Shown here: positions 18,463 through 28,235 of the stretch, piece by piece
How the letters are laid out: each line of letters starts with the position of its first letter
Numbering within the stretch: position 1 is the first letter of the stretch
NCBI RefSeq assembly: GCF_013328205.1
Contig: NZ_JABULH010000001.1
Location: 124,001-188,000 of the forward strand
Direction: 5' to 3'
Length of the DNA stretch: 64,000 bases
Source of the DNA: Sphingomonas hominis
GTDB taxonomy: Bacteria; Pseudomonadota; Alphaproteobacteria; Sphingomonadales; Sphingomonadaceae
Notes under the pieces: generated by a model
Told to the model about the DNA's origin: nothing
Database searches by the model: none
What the model saw: only the letters and a program-made list of their open reading frames with translations
Position numbers and translations under genes: made by a program

Positions 18463-19430
18463 GCGTGGTTCTTCATGTGGTCGGGAAGCAGATCGGGCGC
18501 GTAATGCGCGAGCCGGCGCAGGTAAGCGAGCGGGTCCTTGCGCGTCACCAGCGCGTCGGCGGGCGTGTTGAGCCAATCCCACGCGCGGCTCAGGGCGAAA
18601 CGCAGGCACGCCCCCGCTGCGAGTGTCGGAAACGCATCGCGCTCGGCGGGCGACAGCGGGAAGTGGCGCTCATATCCGGCGAACAGCGCGTCACCGATCG
18701 CGGCGTCGTAGCGCGAACCGCTCGCGTCGAAGCTCCACGCGCTGTGCGTGATCGCGAGGTCGAAGACGCGCACGTCGGTGCAGGCGAAGTAGAAGTCGAT
18801 CAGCCCCGACACCCGATCGCCGCGCATCAGCACGTTGTCGGGGAACAGATCGGCGTGAATCGCGCAAGCGTCGAGCGTGTCGCGCGGCCATGCTGCCAGC
18901 ACGTGATCCAGCGCGCGGTCGAGCGCGTCGTGCAGCCCGGGCGCGATCGCATCGAGACTGCGTCCGCAACGCTCGAACAACGGGCGCCAGGTATCGACCC
19001 CCATCGTGTTTGGCCGGCTGAGTGCGAAATCGCCGACCGCGCGGTGCATCTGCGCGAGTGCCTCGCCCGCGGCCAATGCCTGCGCCGGTGTCGGGTGCGA
19101 CAGCGACACGCCCGGCAAGAAACGGATCAGGCAGGCCGGGCGACCTTCGAGCTGCTGGATCGCCTGCCCCTCGCGATCCGCGATCGCCGGCGGTACCGGC
19201 AACCCCTTGGCGGCGAGGTGGTCGAGCAGCGCCATGAAGAACGGCAAATCGCCGGCCGCCACACGCCGCTCGTACAAGGTCAGGATGTAGCGCCCGACGG
19301 TCGTGTCGACGAGGTAATTGGAATTCTCCACCCCTTCCGCGATCCCCTTGGCGGAGACGAGCTCACCGACGTCGTAGCGCGCGAGAAAGCGGCTCAGCGC
19401 CTCGGCGGAGACGTGCGTGTAGACGGCCAT
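18459..19430 (-). CDS. thrB: homoserine kinase (APH-fold type)
   Basis: A 323-residue homoserine kinase of the aminoglycoside-phosphotransferase fold, which phosphorylates homoserine in threonine synthesis. It begins [12 protein letters not shown] and shows [15 protein letters not shown] (nucleotide loop), the Brenner-type catalytic motif [14 protein letters not shown] and the metal-binding [13 protein letters not shown] at 19430 is favoured over an in-frame TTG two codons upstream. It follows ispH and precedes rnhA on the same strand. Confidence 0.95.
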   Translation of the reverse strand: MAVYTHVSAEALSRFLARYDVGELVSAKGIAEGVENSNYLVDTTVGRYILTLYERRVAAGDLPFFMALLDHLAAKGLPVPPAIADREGQAIQQLEGRPACLIRFLPGVSLSHPTPAQALAAGEALAQMHRAVGDFALSRPNTMGVDTWRPLFERCGRSLDAIAPGLHDALDRALDHVLAAWPRDTLDACAIHADLFPDNVLMRGDRVSGLIDFYFACTDVRVFDLAITHSAWSFDASGSRYDAAIGDALFAGYERHFPLSPAERDAFPTLAAGACLRFALSRAWDWLNTPADALVTRKDPLAYLRRLAHYAPDLLPDHMKNHA

Positions 19431-19550
19431 GCTCAATCTCCCGCGCGAAAGGTCACAAAGGTCACAGGCCTACGCAGGTGCGCGCGCCCGCCCGCGCGCG
19501 CCCGCGATCACGCAACCGCCGTGGCACGGCTCGCGCGTGTAGGACAGCGC

Positions 19551-20552
19551 TTAGGCGGCGGCGTCGAGTCCACGCGGCAGCTTGAAGGCGATCGACTCGC
19601 GCGTCGTCTCGACCTCGCGCTCGACCACGTCGAAGCGCGTCGCGAGCCGGTCGACCAATTCGCGCACCAGCAATTCGGGAGCCGACGCCCCCGCGGTGAT
19701 GCCCAATGTGCCGACGCCGTCAAGGAACGCCCAGTCGAGCTCAACCGCGCGCTGTATCAGCGCGGCGCGCACGCCCTGCCGCTCGGCGACCTCGACCAGC
19801 CGGACCGAGTTGGACGAATTGGGCGCGCCGATCACCAGCACCGCGTCGCACGAATCCGCGATCGCCTTGACCGCGGCCTGACGGTTGGAGGTCGCGTAGC
19901 AGATGTCCTCGCCGCGCGGCGCGTCGATCGACGGGTAACGCGCGTGCAGCGCCGACACGATCGCGGCGGTGTCGTCGACCGACAGCGTGGTCTGCGTCAG
20001 GAACGCGACGTTCGCCGGATCGGGCAGGTCGAGCGCCGCCACGTCCTCGACCGTCTCGACCAGCGTCATCGACCCCGCGGGCACCTGTCCGAACGTGCCG
20101 ATCACCTCGGGGTGGCCGGCGTGGCCGACGAAGACGATGTGGCGGCCCGCCGCGACCAGCCGCTCGGCCTGGCGATGCACCTTGGAGACGAGCGGGCAGG
20201 TCGCGTCTAGGTAGCTGAGGCCCCGGTCCTGCGCCTCGGCCGGCACCGACTTGGGCACGCCGTGCGCGGAGAAGACGACGTTGGCGTCGTCGGGCACCTC
20301 GTCCAGTTCCTCGACGAACACCGCGCCCTTGGCCTTCAGCGCGTCGACCACGAACTTGTTGTGAACGATCTCGTGCCGGACGTAGACGGGGGCGCCGTGC
20401 TTCTCCAGCGCGAGCTCCACGATGCGGATCGCGCGGTCGACCCCGGCGCAGAAACCGCGCGGCGCGGCGATCATCAGCTCCAGCGGGCGGCGCGTGTTGC
20501 TCGCGGGGGTGGGCAGGTCGGCGGCGCCTTCGATTGCGGGGAAGGGGGACAT
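19551..20552 (-). CDS. ispH: 4-hydroxy-3-methylbut-2-enyl diphosphate reductase
   Basis: A 333-residue IspH, the last enzyme of the MEP isoprenoid pathway, making IPP and DMAPP from HMBPP. The three iron-sulfur cysteines are in [25 protein letters not shown] and [19 protein letters not shown]. Substrate-binding pieces [23 protein letters not shown] and [13 protein letters not shown] are present. The ATG follows GAAGGGG-type sequence on the complementary strand. It heads the ispH-thrB-rnhA run; a 120-base gap with a repeated aggtcaca motif separates it from thrB. Confidence 0.97.
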   Translation of the reverse strand: MSPFPAIEGAADLPTPASNTRRPLELMIAAPRGFCAGVDRAIRIVELALEKHGAPVYVRHEIVHNKFVVDALKAKGAVFVEELDEVPDDANVVFSAHGVPKSVPAEAQDRGLSYLDATCPLVSKVHRQAERLVAAGRHIVFVGHAGHPEVIGTFGQVPAGSMTLVETVEDVAALDLPDPANVAFLTQTTLSVDDTAAIVSALHARYPSIDAPRGEDICYATSNRQAAVKAIADSCDAVLVIGAPNSSNSVRLVEVAERQGVRAALIQRAVELDWAFLDGVGTLGITAGASAPELLVRELVDRLATRFDVVEREVETTRESIAFKLPRGLDAAA

Positions 20553-20674
20553 GCACGCCCATGTACGCCAATGCTTGCTCCGGCGAAAGGCGGTTCCTAT
20601 GGTGCGCGGCGAACGGGGCCGGCCTTCTGGAAACGGGAGGCGGTCCCGTCGCGTATTCGCTTCTTGTGTCAGGA

Positions 20675-21346
20675 ATGCCGCCCGTGTCGCTTCGCCCCAA
20701 CCTCCTGCCGCTCGCCCTGCTCCTTGCCACGAGCGGGGCCTTGGCCGGCTGCGCCAAGTCGGGCGACATCGAGGTGTCGGGCGGCGCGGCGGGCATCACC
20801 GCGGTGCGTTCGGCCTGCCCGATCGTCGGCGTGCCCGCGGGCACCGGCGACATCACCGTCTTCTCGCCCGCCGGCAGCACCGACGCGAGCGCGATCGACG
20901 TGGTCGCGGCGATGAGCAACGTGCGCTCGACCTGCGCCGACGCCGGCGACGACATCCAGACGACGGTCACCTTCGACGTGCGCGCGCGCCGGACGCAGAC
21001 CGGGGCGCCACGCGACGTGACCTTGCCCTATTTCATCGCGATCACCCGCGGCGGCACGTCGGTGGTGTCGAAGCGCATCGGCGCGGTCGCGCTCCACTGG
21101 GACGCCGGACAAGGCGTCGCGACCGCCAGCGAGCAGGCGACCACCGTCGTCTCGCGCGCGCTCGCCACCGTGCCGCAGGAGATCCGCGACAAGCTGACGC
21201 GCCGTCGCAAGGCGGGCGACGAGGATGCCGCGCTCGACCCGCTCGCGCAGCCCGAGGTGCGCAGCGCGGTGCTGTCCGCGACCTTCGAGGCGTTGGTCGG
21301 CTTCCAGCTCACGTCCGACCAGCTCCGCTACAACGCCACGCGGTGA
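20675..21346 (+). CDS. Hypothetical lipoprotein
   Basis: A 223-residue protein with a signal peptide ending in the lipobox LAGC (Cys about residue 26), so a lipid-anchored envelope protein. The mature part is Ala/Thr-rich with no motif I recognise; it holds an internal Cys pair ([17 protein letters not shown]) that could form a disulfide. I took ATG at 20675; GTG at 20687 would give a slightly shorter leader. It diverges from ispH. The glycine riboswitch lies downstream, and the protein has no obvious link to it. Confidence 0.75.
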   Translation: MPPVSLRPNLLPLALLLATSGALAGCAKSGDIEVSGGAAGITAVRSACPIVGVPAGTGDITVFSPAGSTDASAIDVVAAMSNVRSTCADAGDDIQTTVTFDVRARRTQTGAPRDVTLPYFIAITRGGTSVVSKRIGAVALHWDAGQGVATASEQATTVVSRALATVPQEIRDKLTRRRKAGDEDAALDPLAQPEVRSAVLSATFEALVGFQLTSDQLRYNATR

Positions 21347-21443
21347 GGCGTGCGGATCACTGCCACGCGCTTCACCGATTGACACAAATAGTCGGCGGCG
21401 GCAGAGCGGCCGGCGTCGACGTGGGGGTACATGCCCGCGCGTG

Positions 21444-21652
21444 GGCGGCGCGGGAGAGTGCGGCCGGCCTTTCAGGCAAGCGTCGCCGCCGAAGGAGCAA
21501 CCACCCCGGAATCTCTCAGGCAGCAGGGACCGCGTCAGCCTATCGACACTCTGGAAAGCGATTGCGACGGGCTAACCGGTGCGATCCACCGAAGGGGTAA
21601 TCGCCACGCGAGCGGCGAGAAAGCTCTCAGGTTCCGTGACAGAGGGGGACAT
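21444..21652 (+). ncRNA. Tandem glycine riboswitch upstream of gcvT
   Basis: Two glycine aptamers lie in the 359-base gap before gcvT. Aptamer 1 has the conserved cgcgggagagtg start, the ccgaaggagcaa internal block and aatctctcaggcag before the cactctgga end. Aptamer 2 starts after that, with ccaccgaaggggtaa, then gaaagctctcaggttccgtg and gacagaggggga. This order matches the known cooperative two-aptamer architecture that activates the glycine cleavage genes when glycine is abundant. An expression platform must lie between about 21652 and the gcvT ribosome-binding site AGGAAG. Confidence 0.93.
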
Positions 21653-21705
21653 GATCGTCGCGCAAGCGTTTGCGCCGCGATGTCCTTTCGTCAGGAAGCC
21701 GATCG

Positions 21706-22860
21706 ATGAGCGACAAGATTCAACCCTCCAATGGCGCTTCGGATGACGATGAAGTCGTCATCGAGACGCTGACGCTCCCGCTCGACGCGTGGCACCGCGC
21801 GCATGGTGGCCGCATGGTCGAGTTCGCCGGCTATCACATGCCCGTCCAATATGAGGGGATCATGGCCGAGCATCTGTGGACGCGCGAGAACGCGGGGTTG
21901 TTCGACGTCAGCCACATGGGCCAGCTGTCGATCACCGGTGAGGGCGTCGTCGCGGCGCTCGAAGCGCTGCTGCCGGCCGAGATCCAGAAGCTGCCGTTCA
22001 ACAAGGCGCGCTACTCGCTGTTGCTCAACGACGAGGGCGGCGTGCTCGACGACCTGATGCTCACGCGTCAGGCAGAGGACCGCGTCTACATGGTCGTCAA
22101 CGGCGCGACCAAGTACGACGACGTGTCGCACATGATCGAGCATCTGCCCGACGACGTGACGATAAACCTGATGGAGGATCACGCGCTGCTCGCGGTGCAG
22201 GGGCCGAAGGCGGTCGACGCGGTGTCGCGGCTGATCCCGGGCGTCGAGGCGCTGGTCTTCATGCAGGCGGGCGCGTTCCAGTGGCAGGGCCACGACATCT
22301 GGCTCAGCCGCTCGGGCTACACCGGCGAGGACGGCTACGAGATTTCGCTGCCCGCGGAGGCCGCAGAAGCGTTCGCCGAAGCGCTGCTCGCGCAGCCTGA
22401 GGTCAAGCCGATCGGTCTGGGCGCGCGCGACTCGCTCCGGCTCGAGGCCGGGCTGCCGCTCTACGGCCACGACCTCGATCCCGAGACGACGCCGGTGATG
22501 GCCGACCTCGGCTTCGCGCTCTGGAAGCGCCGGCGCGAGGCGGCGGACTTCCCGGGCGCCCAGCGCATCCTCGCCGAGCGCGAGCACGGCCCCGCGGTCA
22601 AGCGTGTCGGCCTGCTGGTCGAGGGTCGCCAGCCGGTGCGCGAGGGCGCGAGCGTCGTCGGTGAAGACGGCGCGGTGATCGGGCGCGTGACCAGCGGCGG
22701 CTTCGCGCCCAGCGTCGGCGCACCGATCGCGATGGCCTATGTCCCGACCGAACTCGCCGCGCCGGGCAGCGCCGTCCGCCTCGTCCAGCGCGGCAAGGTC
22801 CACGCCGCGACCGTCGCCGCGATGCCGTTCGTTCCCCATCGTTACTTTCGAGGAGCCTGA
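21706..22860 (+). CDS. gcvT: glycine cleavage system T protein (aminomethyltransferase)
   Basis: A 384-residue T protein, which transfers the methylene group from the H-protein-bound intermediate to tetrahydrofolate and releases ammonia. The signature HMPVQYEGIMAEHLWTRENA, GLFDVSHMGQL, WLSRSGYTGEDGYE and PIGLGARDSLRLEAGLPLYG is complete. ATG at 21706 follows AGGAAG. It has about 15 extra acidic N-terminal residues (SDDDEVVIETL) before the conserved LPLDAWHR. It is the first gene of the gcv operon, downstream of the glycine riboswitch. Confidence 0.97.
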   Translation: MSDKIQPSNGASDDDEVVIETLTLPLDAWHRAHGGRMVEFAGYHMPVQYEGIMAEHLWTRENAGLFDVSHMGQLSITGEGVVAALEALLPAEIQKLPFNKARYSLLLNDEGGVLDDLMLTRQAEDRVYMVVNGATKYDDVSHMIEHLPDDVTINLMEDHALLAVQGPKAVDAVSRLIPGVEALVFMQAGAFQWQGHDIWLSRSGYTGEDGYEISLPAEAAEAFAEALLAQPEVKPIGLGARDSLRLEAGLPLYGHDLDPETTPVMADLGFALWKRRREAADFPGAQRILAEREHGPAVKRVGLLVEGRQPVREGASVVGEDGAVIGRVTSGGFAPSVGAPIAMAYVPTELAAPGSAVRLVQRGKVHAATVAAMPFVPHRYFRGA

Positions 22861-22863
22861 TCC

Positions 22864-23235
22864 ATGAGCCGTTATTTCACCCAGGACCACGAGTGGATCG
22901 AGGTCGACGGCGACACCGGCACCGTCGGCATCTCCGACTATGCGCAGAGCCAGCTCGGCGACATCGTGTTCGTCGAGGTGCCCGACGAGGGCAAGTCGCT
23001 CAGCAAGGGTGACGACGCCGCCGTGGTCGAGAGCGTCAAGGCCGCGTCCGACGTCTACGCGCCCGTGTCCGGCACCGTGATCGAGAGCAATGCCGCGCTC
23101 GCCGACGATTCGTCGCTGGTGAACTCGGACCCCGAAGGCGAAGGCTGGTTCTTCAAGCTCACGCTCGCCGACGCGGCCGAGCTCGACCAGTTGATGGACG
23201 AGGCTGCCTACGCCGCCTTCGTCGAGAAGCTCTGA
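22864..23235 (+). CDS. gcvH: glycine cleavage system H protein
   Basis: A 123-residue lipoyl carrier protein that shuttles the aminomethyl group between P, T and L proteins. The lipoylated lysine is in the motif [15 protein letters not shown] (about residue 59). The N-terminus [20 protein letters not shown] and C-terminal EGEGWFFKL match the family in length and sequence. It starts 3 bases after the gcvT stop. Confidence 0.98.
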   Translation: MSRYFTQDHEWIEVDGDTGTVGISDYAQSQLGDIVFVEVPDEGKSLSKGDDAAVVESVKAASDVYAPVSGTVIESNAALADDSSLVNSDPEGEGWFFKLTLADAAELDQLMDEAAYAAFVEKL

Positions 23236-23238
23236 CCA

Positions 23239-23279
23239 TCTTCCCTCCCTGACCAGGGAGGGATCGGGGTGGGTCGGCG
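23239..23279. repeat. Palindromic repeat between gcvH and gcvPA
   Basis: The hairpin ccctccct-gacc-agggaggg (23243-23262) is followed by atcggggtgggtcggcg. It is related in style to the repeat family seen at glyS. It lies inside the gcv operon, so it may modulate gcvPA translation or RNA stability relative to gcvTH, without blocking the cluster. Confidence 0.65.
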
Positions 23280-23353
23280 TTGCGACAACACCGACACCTG
23301 CCCCTCACGCGACCCAACCTCGACCCCTTCCAGGCGGAGGGGAGGAGCACCGA

Positions 23354-24712
23354 ATGCGCTACCTGCCACTCACCGACCATGATCGCCGCGACATGCTGTC
23401 CGTCATCGGCGCCGCGTCGATTGACGACCTGTTCGTCGACGTGCCTGAGGCCGCGCGACTGGGCGGACCCGTCGCCGGCCTGCCGAACCACGCCAGCGAG
23501 CTGAGCGTCGAGCGGCACATGACTGCGCTCGCGCGCAAGAATACGGTCGCGGGCGAGGTGCCGTTCTTCCTCGGCGCAGGTGCGTATCGCCACCACGTTC
23601 CCGCCAGCGTCGATCACCTGATCCAGCGCGGCGAGTTCCTGACCGCCTACACGCCCTATCAGCCCGAGATCGCGCAGGGCACGCTGCAGATGCTGTTCGA
23701 GTTCCAGACTCAGGTCGCGCGTCTGCTCGGCACTGACGTGGCGAACGCCAGCATGTACGACGGCTCGACCGCCTGCTGGGAAGCGATCGGCATGGCACGC
23801 CGCATCACCAAGCGGGGCAAGGCAATCCTGTCGGCGGGCCTCCACCCGCATTACGTCTCGGTCGCGAAGACGATGGCCAAGTACACCGGCGACGTGCTCG
23901 ACACGACCTCGCCGTGGCTGGTGCCCGACATGGACGTGGATCGCCTGATCGAGAAGATCGACGGCGATACCTCGTGCGTCGTGGTGCAATATCCCGACAT
24001 CCTCGGCCGCATCGCCGACCTGAAACCGCTCGCCGACGCGTGCCACGCCAACAAGGCGCTGCTGATCGCGGTGGTGACCGAGCCGGTGGCGCTGGGCGCT
24101 GTGCGGAGCCCGGGCGAGATGGACGCCGATATCGTCGTCGGCGAGGGCCAGTCGCTCGGCGTCGGCCTTCAATTCGGCGGGCCTTACGTGGGGCTGTTCG
24201 GCTGCAAGGATAAATACGTCCGCCAGATGCCCGGCCGCTTGTGCGGCGAGACGGTCGACGCCGACGGCCGCCGCGGCTTCGTGCTGACGCTCTCGACGCG
24301 CGAGCAGCATATCCGTCGCGAGAAGGCGACCAGCAACATCTGCACCAACTCCGGCCTGTGCGCGCTCGCCTTCTCGATCCACATGACGCTGCTGGGTGAG
24401 GCGGGTCTGCGCCAACTCGCCGCAACCAACCACGCAAACGCGGTCGCCGCGGCGGAGCGGCTGTCGCAGGTACCGGGCGTCAAACTCGTCAACGAGGTCT
24501 TCTTCAATGAGTTCACGCTCGACCTGGGTCAGGAAGCGCGACCGATCGTGCGCGCGCTCGCCGACCGCGGCGTGCTCGCGGGCGTGTCGCTCGGCCGGCT
24601 CTACCCGGGTGAGAACGAGCTCGCCAACGGCCTGATCGTCGCGGTGACCGAGACGGTCACCTCCGAGGACATCGAGGCACTTGCCACCGCGCTCGAAGAG
24701 GTGCTCGCATGA
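23354..24712 (+). CDS. gcvPA: glycine dehydrogenase (decarboxylating) subunit 1
   Basis: A 452-residue alpha half of the split P protein. The N-terminus [19 protein letters not shown] is typical. Other family blocks are [48 protein letters not shown] and the conserved QYPDILGRI. This half lacks the PLP lysine, which sits on subunit 2; the two halves make one active enzyme. It overlaps a short open frame that starts at its stop (ATGA) before gcvPB. Confidence 0.96.
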   Translation: MRYLPLTDHDRRDMLSVIGAASIDDLFVDVPEAARLGGPVAGLPNHASELSVERHMTALARKNTVAGEVPFFLGAGAYRHHVPASVDHLIQRGEFLTAYTPYQPEIAQGTLQMLFEFQTQVARLLGTDVANASMYDGSTACWEAIGMARRITKRGKAILSAGLHPHYVSVAKTMAKYTGDVLDTTSPWLVPDMDVDRLIEKIDGDTSCVVVQYPDILGRIADLKPLADACHANKALLIAVVTEPVALGAVRSPGEMDADIVVGEGQSLGVGLQFGGPYVGLFGCKDKYVRQMPGRLCGETVDADGRRGFVLTLSTREQHIRREKATSNICTNSGLCALAFSIHMTLLGEAGLRQLAATNHANAVAAAERLSQVPGVKLVNEVFFNEFTLDLGQEARPIVRALADRGVLAGVSLGRLYPGENELANGLIVAVTETVTSEDIEALATALEEVLA

Positions 24713-24852
24713 CCCGCACTTTGTTGGAGAAGTCGCCACGGGCCGGCACCATGTCGCCTGCGATGCCGAGCGACGTAGAAAACACGTTTAGAACCTCCAC
24801 TTCCTCCACTTCGGTCCGCCGCGCACTCGCGCCGACCGCCCAGGAGTCCTGA
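24709..24852 (+). CDS. Possible 47-residue ORF between gcvPA and gcvPB
   Basis: ATG overlaps the gcvPA stop as ATGA and the frame stays open for 47 codons, ending four codon-lengths before gcvPB. The peptide begins [16 protein letters not shown] and then reads through the shared repeat (24778-24813) as Ser/Thr-rich sequence. It resembles no family I know. It may be a decayed extension of the neighbouring genes, a translational-coupling leader for gcvPB, or chance. Low confidence that it is a real protein. Confidence 0.25.
   Translation: MTRTLLEKSPRAGTMSPAMPSDVENTFRTSTSSTSVRRALAPTAQES
24778..24813. repeat. 'cctccacttc' repeat, copy 2
   Basis: From 24792 to 24813 this is identical to 4291-4312 upstream of ppdK (22 bases), with similar acgttt sequence just before. 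The left palindrome arm of copy 1 is not present here. It sits in the gap between gcvPA and gcvPB. Confidence 0.6.
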
Positions 24853-24856
24853 TCCG

Positions 24857-26428
24857 ATGGCCATCAACCAGAGCGGCTGGCGTCCCGAGATGAGCGCCAA
24901 GGGTGGCGAGACCGCCCCGACCTTCACCGGCAACAAGGCACTGATGCTGGAGGAAAAGCTGATCTTCGAGATCGGCTCGTCCGAGACGACCGGGGTGGAG
25001 GTGGCGGAGCCCGTCGCGGCCACGTCGCGGCTCGGCGACCTAGCACGCACCGCACCGATCGGCCTGCCCGGCCTGTCGGAGCCCGAGACGGTGCGCCACT
25101 ACACCCGGCTCAGCCGGCAGAATTACGCCATCGACCTCGGCCTATTCCCGCTCGGCTCGTGCACCATGAAGCACAACCCGCGCTTGAACGAGAAGATGGC
25201 ACGGCTCCCCGGTTTCGCTGACGTCCACCCGCTCCAGCCGATCGACACGGTGCAGGGTGCACTGGGCGTCATCCACCAGCTCGCGCATTGGCTCGTCACG
25301 CTGACCGGCATGCACTCGGTCGCGATGAGCCCCAAGGCGGGCGCACACGGCGAGCTGTGCGGCATCCTCGCGATCAAGGCCGCGCTTGAGGCGAAGGGCG
25401 AGGGGCAGCGCCGCATCATCCTGGTGCCCGAGAGCGCGCACGGCACCAACCCGGCGACCGCGGCTTTCGCGGGCTTCGCGGTCGAGGACATCCCCGCCAC
25501 CGCCGACGGGCGTGTCGACACCGATGCGCTGATCGCGCGGTTGGGGCCGGACGTCGCGGGCGTGATGATCACCAACCCCAATACCTGCGGGCTGTTCGAG
25601 CGCGACCTGAAGACGATCAGCGACGCGGTCCACGCGGCCGGCGGCTACGTCTACTGCGACGGCGCGAACTTTAACGCGATCGTCGGACGCGTGCGCCCGG
25701 GCGACCTCGGCGTCGACGCGATGCACATCAACCTGCACAAGACCTTCTCCACGCCCCACGGCGGCGGCGGGCCGGGGTCGGGGCCGGTGGTGTTCTCCGA
25801 GCGGCTGACCGCCTTCGCGCCGCTGCCCTTCGTTGAGGAGCAGGACGGCCGCTACGAACTGGTTGAGGAAGAGAACGCCGGCGAGCATCACGCGCAGAGC
25901 TTCGGCCGCATGGTCGCGTTCCACGGCCAGATGGGCATGTTCACGCGTGCGCTGACCTACATCCTAAGCCACGGTGCGGACGGCCTGCGTCAGGTGGCGG
26001 AGGACGCGGTGCTGAACGCCAATTACGTGTTGCGCAGCCTGGAGGACGTGCTCGACGCTCCGTTCGGCAAGGCGGGGCCGTGCATGCACGAGGCATTGTT
26101 CTCCGACGCGAACCTCGCCGACGGCTTCTCGACGCTCGACGTCGCCAAGGGGCTGATCGACGAGGGCTTCCACCCGATGACGGTCTATTTCCCGCTCGTC
26201 GTCCACGGCGCGATGCTGGTGGAGCCGACTGAGACCGAGTCGAAGGCGGCACTCGATCAGTTCATCGGTGCACTGCGCTCGGTCGCCGAGCGCGCCAAGG
26301 CGGGTGACGCGAGCCTCAAGAGCGCGCCGCACTTCGCCCCGCGCGCGCGGCTCGACGAGACGCTGGCGGCGCGCAAGCCCAAGCTGGTGTGGAAGGAGCC
26401 CGCACCGGTCGCGCAAGCCGCCGAGTGA
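24857..26428 (+). CDS. gcvPB: glycine dehydrogenase (decarboxylating) subunit 2
   Basis: A 523-residue beta half of the split P protein, carrying the PLP cofactor. The Schiff-base lysine is in DAMHINLHKTFSTPHGGGGP (about residue 297). Also conserved are IDLGLFPLGSCTMKHNPR, MSPKAGAHGELCGI and YCDGANFNAIVGR. ATG at 24857 begins MAINQSGWRPE, a normal N-terminus. The last gene of the cleavage cluster proper, it overlaps the next small gene by GTGA. Confidence 0.96.
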   Translation: MAINQSGWRPEMSAKGGETAPTFTGNKALMLEEKLIFEIGSSETTGVEVAEPVAATSRLGDLARTAPIGLPGLSEPETVRHYTRLSRQNYAIDLGLFPLGSCTMKHNPRLNEKMARLPGFADVHPLQPIDTVQGALGVIHQLAHWLVTLTGMHSVAMSPKAGAHGELCGILAIKAALEAKGEGQRRIILVPESAHGTNPATAAFAGFAVEDIPATADGRVDTDALIARLGPDVAGVMITNPNTCGLFERDLKTISDAVHAAGGYVYCDGANFNAIVGRVRPGDLGVDAMHINLHKTFSTPHGGGGPGSGPVVFSERLTAFAPLPFVEEQDGRYELVEEENAGEHHAQSFGRMVAFHGQMGMFTRALTYILSHGADGLRQVAEDAVLNANYVLRSLEDVLDAPFGKAGPCMHEALFSDANLADGFSTLDVAKGLIDEGFHPMTVYFPLVVHGAMLVEPTETESKAALDQFIGALRSVAERAKAGDASLKSAPHFAPRARLDETLAARKPKLVWKEPAPVAQAAE

Positions 26429-26745
26429 GGCGTGCGCCTGCGCTGCGCGTGATCGCGGCGCTCGCGCTCGCCACCGCGAGCGTCATCGTGCAGCGTGACG
26501 ATGCTTCGGTCGCCATCTACGGCACCGAAGGTGGCTTGTCGCAGGTGCACCCACGCGTCGAGGGCGGCTGGCCCGCCGCGTTCGTCGCGGACGATCCCGC
26601 GACCTCGGTGCCGTATCGGCTCGGCGTCGAGGACGTGTTCCGTCCAGCGCCCTTCGTCGCCGACGTGGCGTTCTGGTATCTGGCCGTCGGTCTGCTGCTG
26701 TGGCTCGCGCGCAGGGCCGCGGCTTCCGTTTCGCCGCGACCGTGA
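26425..26745 (+). CDS. Hypothetical small membrane protein
   Basis: A 106-residue protein with an N-terminal hydrophobic segment (VIAALALATASVIVQ) and a C-terminal membrane helix (VAFWYLAVGLLLWLARRA). The region between is acidic and extracytoplasmic by the positive-inside rule (RRAPALR in front). The GTG start overlaps the gcvPB stop, so it may be co-transcribed with the gcv genes. No family recognised; there is no sign of a role in glycine metabolism other than position. Confidence 0.6.
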   Translation: MRRAPALRVIAALALATASVIVQRDDASVAIYGTEGGLSQVHPRVEGGWPAAFVADDPATSVPYRLGVEDVFRPAPFVADVAFWYLAVGLLLWLARRAAASVSPRP

Positions 26746-26758
26746 CTAGCCTAACGCG

Positions 26759-27259
26759 ATGAACGACGCGTCAAGCAATGGGATCAGCTACGCGATCACC
26801 TTCGTGATCGTCGCTGGCGTGGTCGCGTTCCGGTGGAAACGGATGAGCCGCGCGCGGCCGTTGAAGCTCGAATGGCTGTGGGTGCTTCCCACGCTTTACG
26901 CCGGCTTGTGCGTCATCCTCTACGCGCAGCATCCACCGCAGGGAACCGCGTGGCTGTTTTGCATGGCCGCGGCGGGACTCGGTGCGCTGCTCGGGTGGCA
27001 GCGTGGCAAGATGATGCGCATTGCGGTCGATCCCGACACCCATGCGCTAAATCAGCGCGGGTCGCCGGCCGCACTCTTGTTCATCGTCGCGCTGGTCGCC
27101 GCGCGCAGCGCCTTGCGTGTCGTGGTGGAGCGCGGCGGCTGGGCGATCGATCCGTTCGTCGTCACCGACGTGCTGATGGCGCTGGCACTCGGGCTGTTCG
27201 CGGCGATGCGGGTCGAGATGTTCCTGCGCGGGCGCCGGCTGCTGGCAGGCGCGGTTTAG
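26759..27259 (+). CDS. CcdC-like multi-helix membrane protein
   Basis: A 166-residue inner-membrane protein with about four helices (ISYAITFVIVAGVVAF, LEWLWVLPTLYAGLCVIL, AALLFIVALVAARSALRV, and VTDVLMALALGLFAAM). GWQRGKMMRIAVDPDTHALNQRGSP between helices resembles the loop of CcdC/DUF1453 proteins. ATG at 26759 lies 13 bases after the preceding gene. The function is unknown; the family call is tentative. It converges with the EamA gene and overlaps its end by 4 bases. Confidence 0.65.
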   Translation: MNDASSNGISYAITFVIVAGVVAFRWKRMSRARPLKLEWLWVLPTLYAGLCVILYAQHPPQGTAWLFCMAAAGLGALLGWQRGKMMRIAVDPDTHALNQRGSPAALLFIVALVAARSALRVVVERGGWAIDPFVVTDVLMALALGLFAAMRVEMFLRGRRLLAGAV

Positions 27260-28185
27260 GCGATCCCCTGCGCCACCGCCTGGCGCGTTTCCTCGCGCCG
27301 GCGGACATGCTCGCGCCACACGATGCAGAGGCCGGAGCCGACGATCACCGGCGCACCCGCCCAGGTCGCGGGGGCGGGGAGACGATCGAACACCAGCCAG
27401 CCGAGCAGCGTGGCCCACAGCAGCGCGGTGTAATCCATCGGCACCACGGTGGAGACTGGACCCAGCGTCAGCGACCGCGTCATCGCGATCTGCGCCGCGC
27501 CGCCGATCACGCCCAGGCCGAGCAGGATCGCCCACACGACCGGCGGGTGCGCGCGAAATGCGAACGGATAGGCGGCACCCAATGGCACCAGCGACAGGAA
27601 CGAGAACCAGAACACCGTGGTCAACGGTGCCTCGGTCCGCCCGATCGTGCGCAGCAGGATCGAGACGAAGGCGGTGCCCGCCGCCGCGCTCAACCCGGTC
27701 ACCACACCGATCAGCGGAAAGCCGCCACCGCCCGGCTGCGCGACGATCATCACGCCCACGAACCCCGCGAACACCGCCGCCCAGCGCCGCCATCCGGTCG
27801 GCTCGTGCAGGATCAGTGCGCCGAGCACGGTGGCAAAGATCGGCATCGAGAAGCCCAGGGTCGTCGCCTCGGCGAGCGGCAGCATGGTGAGCGTCCCGAA
27901 CGTCAGCGCCATCGCGGTCAACCCGAGCACCGCGCGCGCCACGTGCGCGCCGAAGCGCTGGGTGCTGAGGCTGCGCATGCCCGGCCCGCTCGCCACGATC
28001 GCACCGACCAGCAGCGTCGCGCCGAACTGCCGCCAGAACATGATCTCGGGCAAGGACGCGCCGCGCGCCTCGGCCAGCTTGATCCCGACGTTCATGAACG
28101 CGAACAGCACCACCGACAGCAGCCGCAGCGCGATGGCGAGCAGCACGCGATCGCTCGCGCTTCGGTTGTTGTCAGGTGCAGCCAC
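27256..28185 (-). CDS. EamA/DMT family exporter
   Basis: A 309-residue ten-helix drug/metabolite transporter, distinct from the one at 17073. The first EamA half starts at VLLAIALRLLSVVLFAFMN; the second at about VVWAILLGLGVIGGAAQIAM. GTG at 28185 follows AGGAAG with 8-base spacing and gives the normal soluble leader; a longer open frame (to 28425) is the shadow of the neighbouring phosphatase. It lies just downstream of the alkaline phosphatase gene on the same strand. The substrate is unknown. Confidence 0.85.
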   Translation of the reverse strand: MAAPDNNRSASDRVLLAIALRLLSVVLFAFMNVGIKLAEARGASLPEIMFWRQFGATLLVGAIVASGPGMRSLSTQRFGAHVARAVLGLTAMALTFGTLTMLPLAEATTLGFSMPIFATVLGALILHEPTGWRRWAAVFAGFVGVMIVAQPGGGGFPLIGVVTGLSAAAGTAFVSILLRTIGRTEAPLTTVFWFSFLSLVPLGAAYPFAFRAHPPVVWAILLGLGVIGGAAQIAMTRSLTLGPVSTVVPMDYTALLWATLLGWLVFDRLPAPATWAGAPVIVGSGLCIVWREHVRRREETRQAVAQGIA

Positions 28186-28235
28186 CCGCCGCGCTTCCTC
28201 GATCGAGTGGCGCGGCGCAACCGGCAACCGATCGT

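Noticed and set aside
18264-20210. 648-codon plus-strand frame opposite thrB, rnhA and ispH
   Set aside because: It is antisense shadow coding; the minus-strand genes have full family motifs.
21347-21443. A third aptamer or extra regulatory RNA upstream of the riboswitch
   Set aside because: No conserved aptamer blocks are found before 21444.
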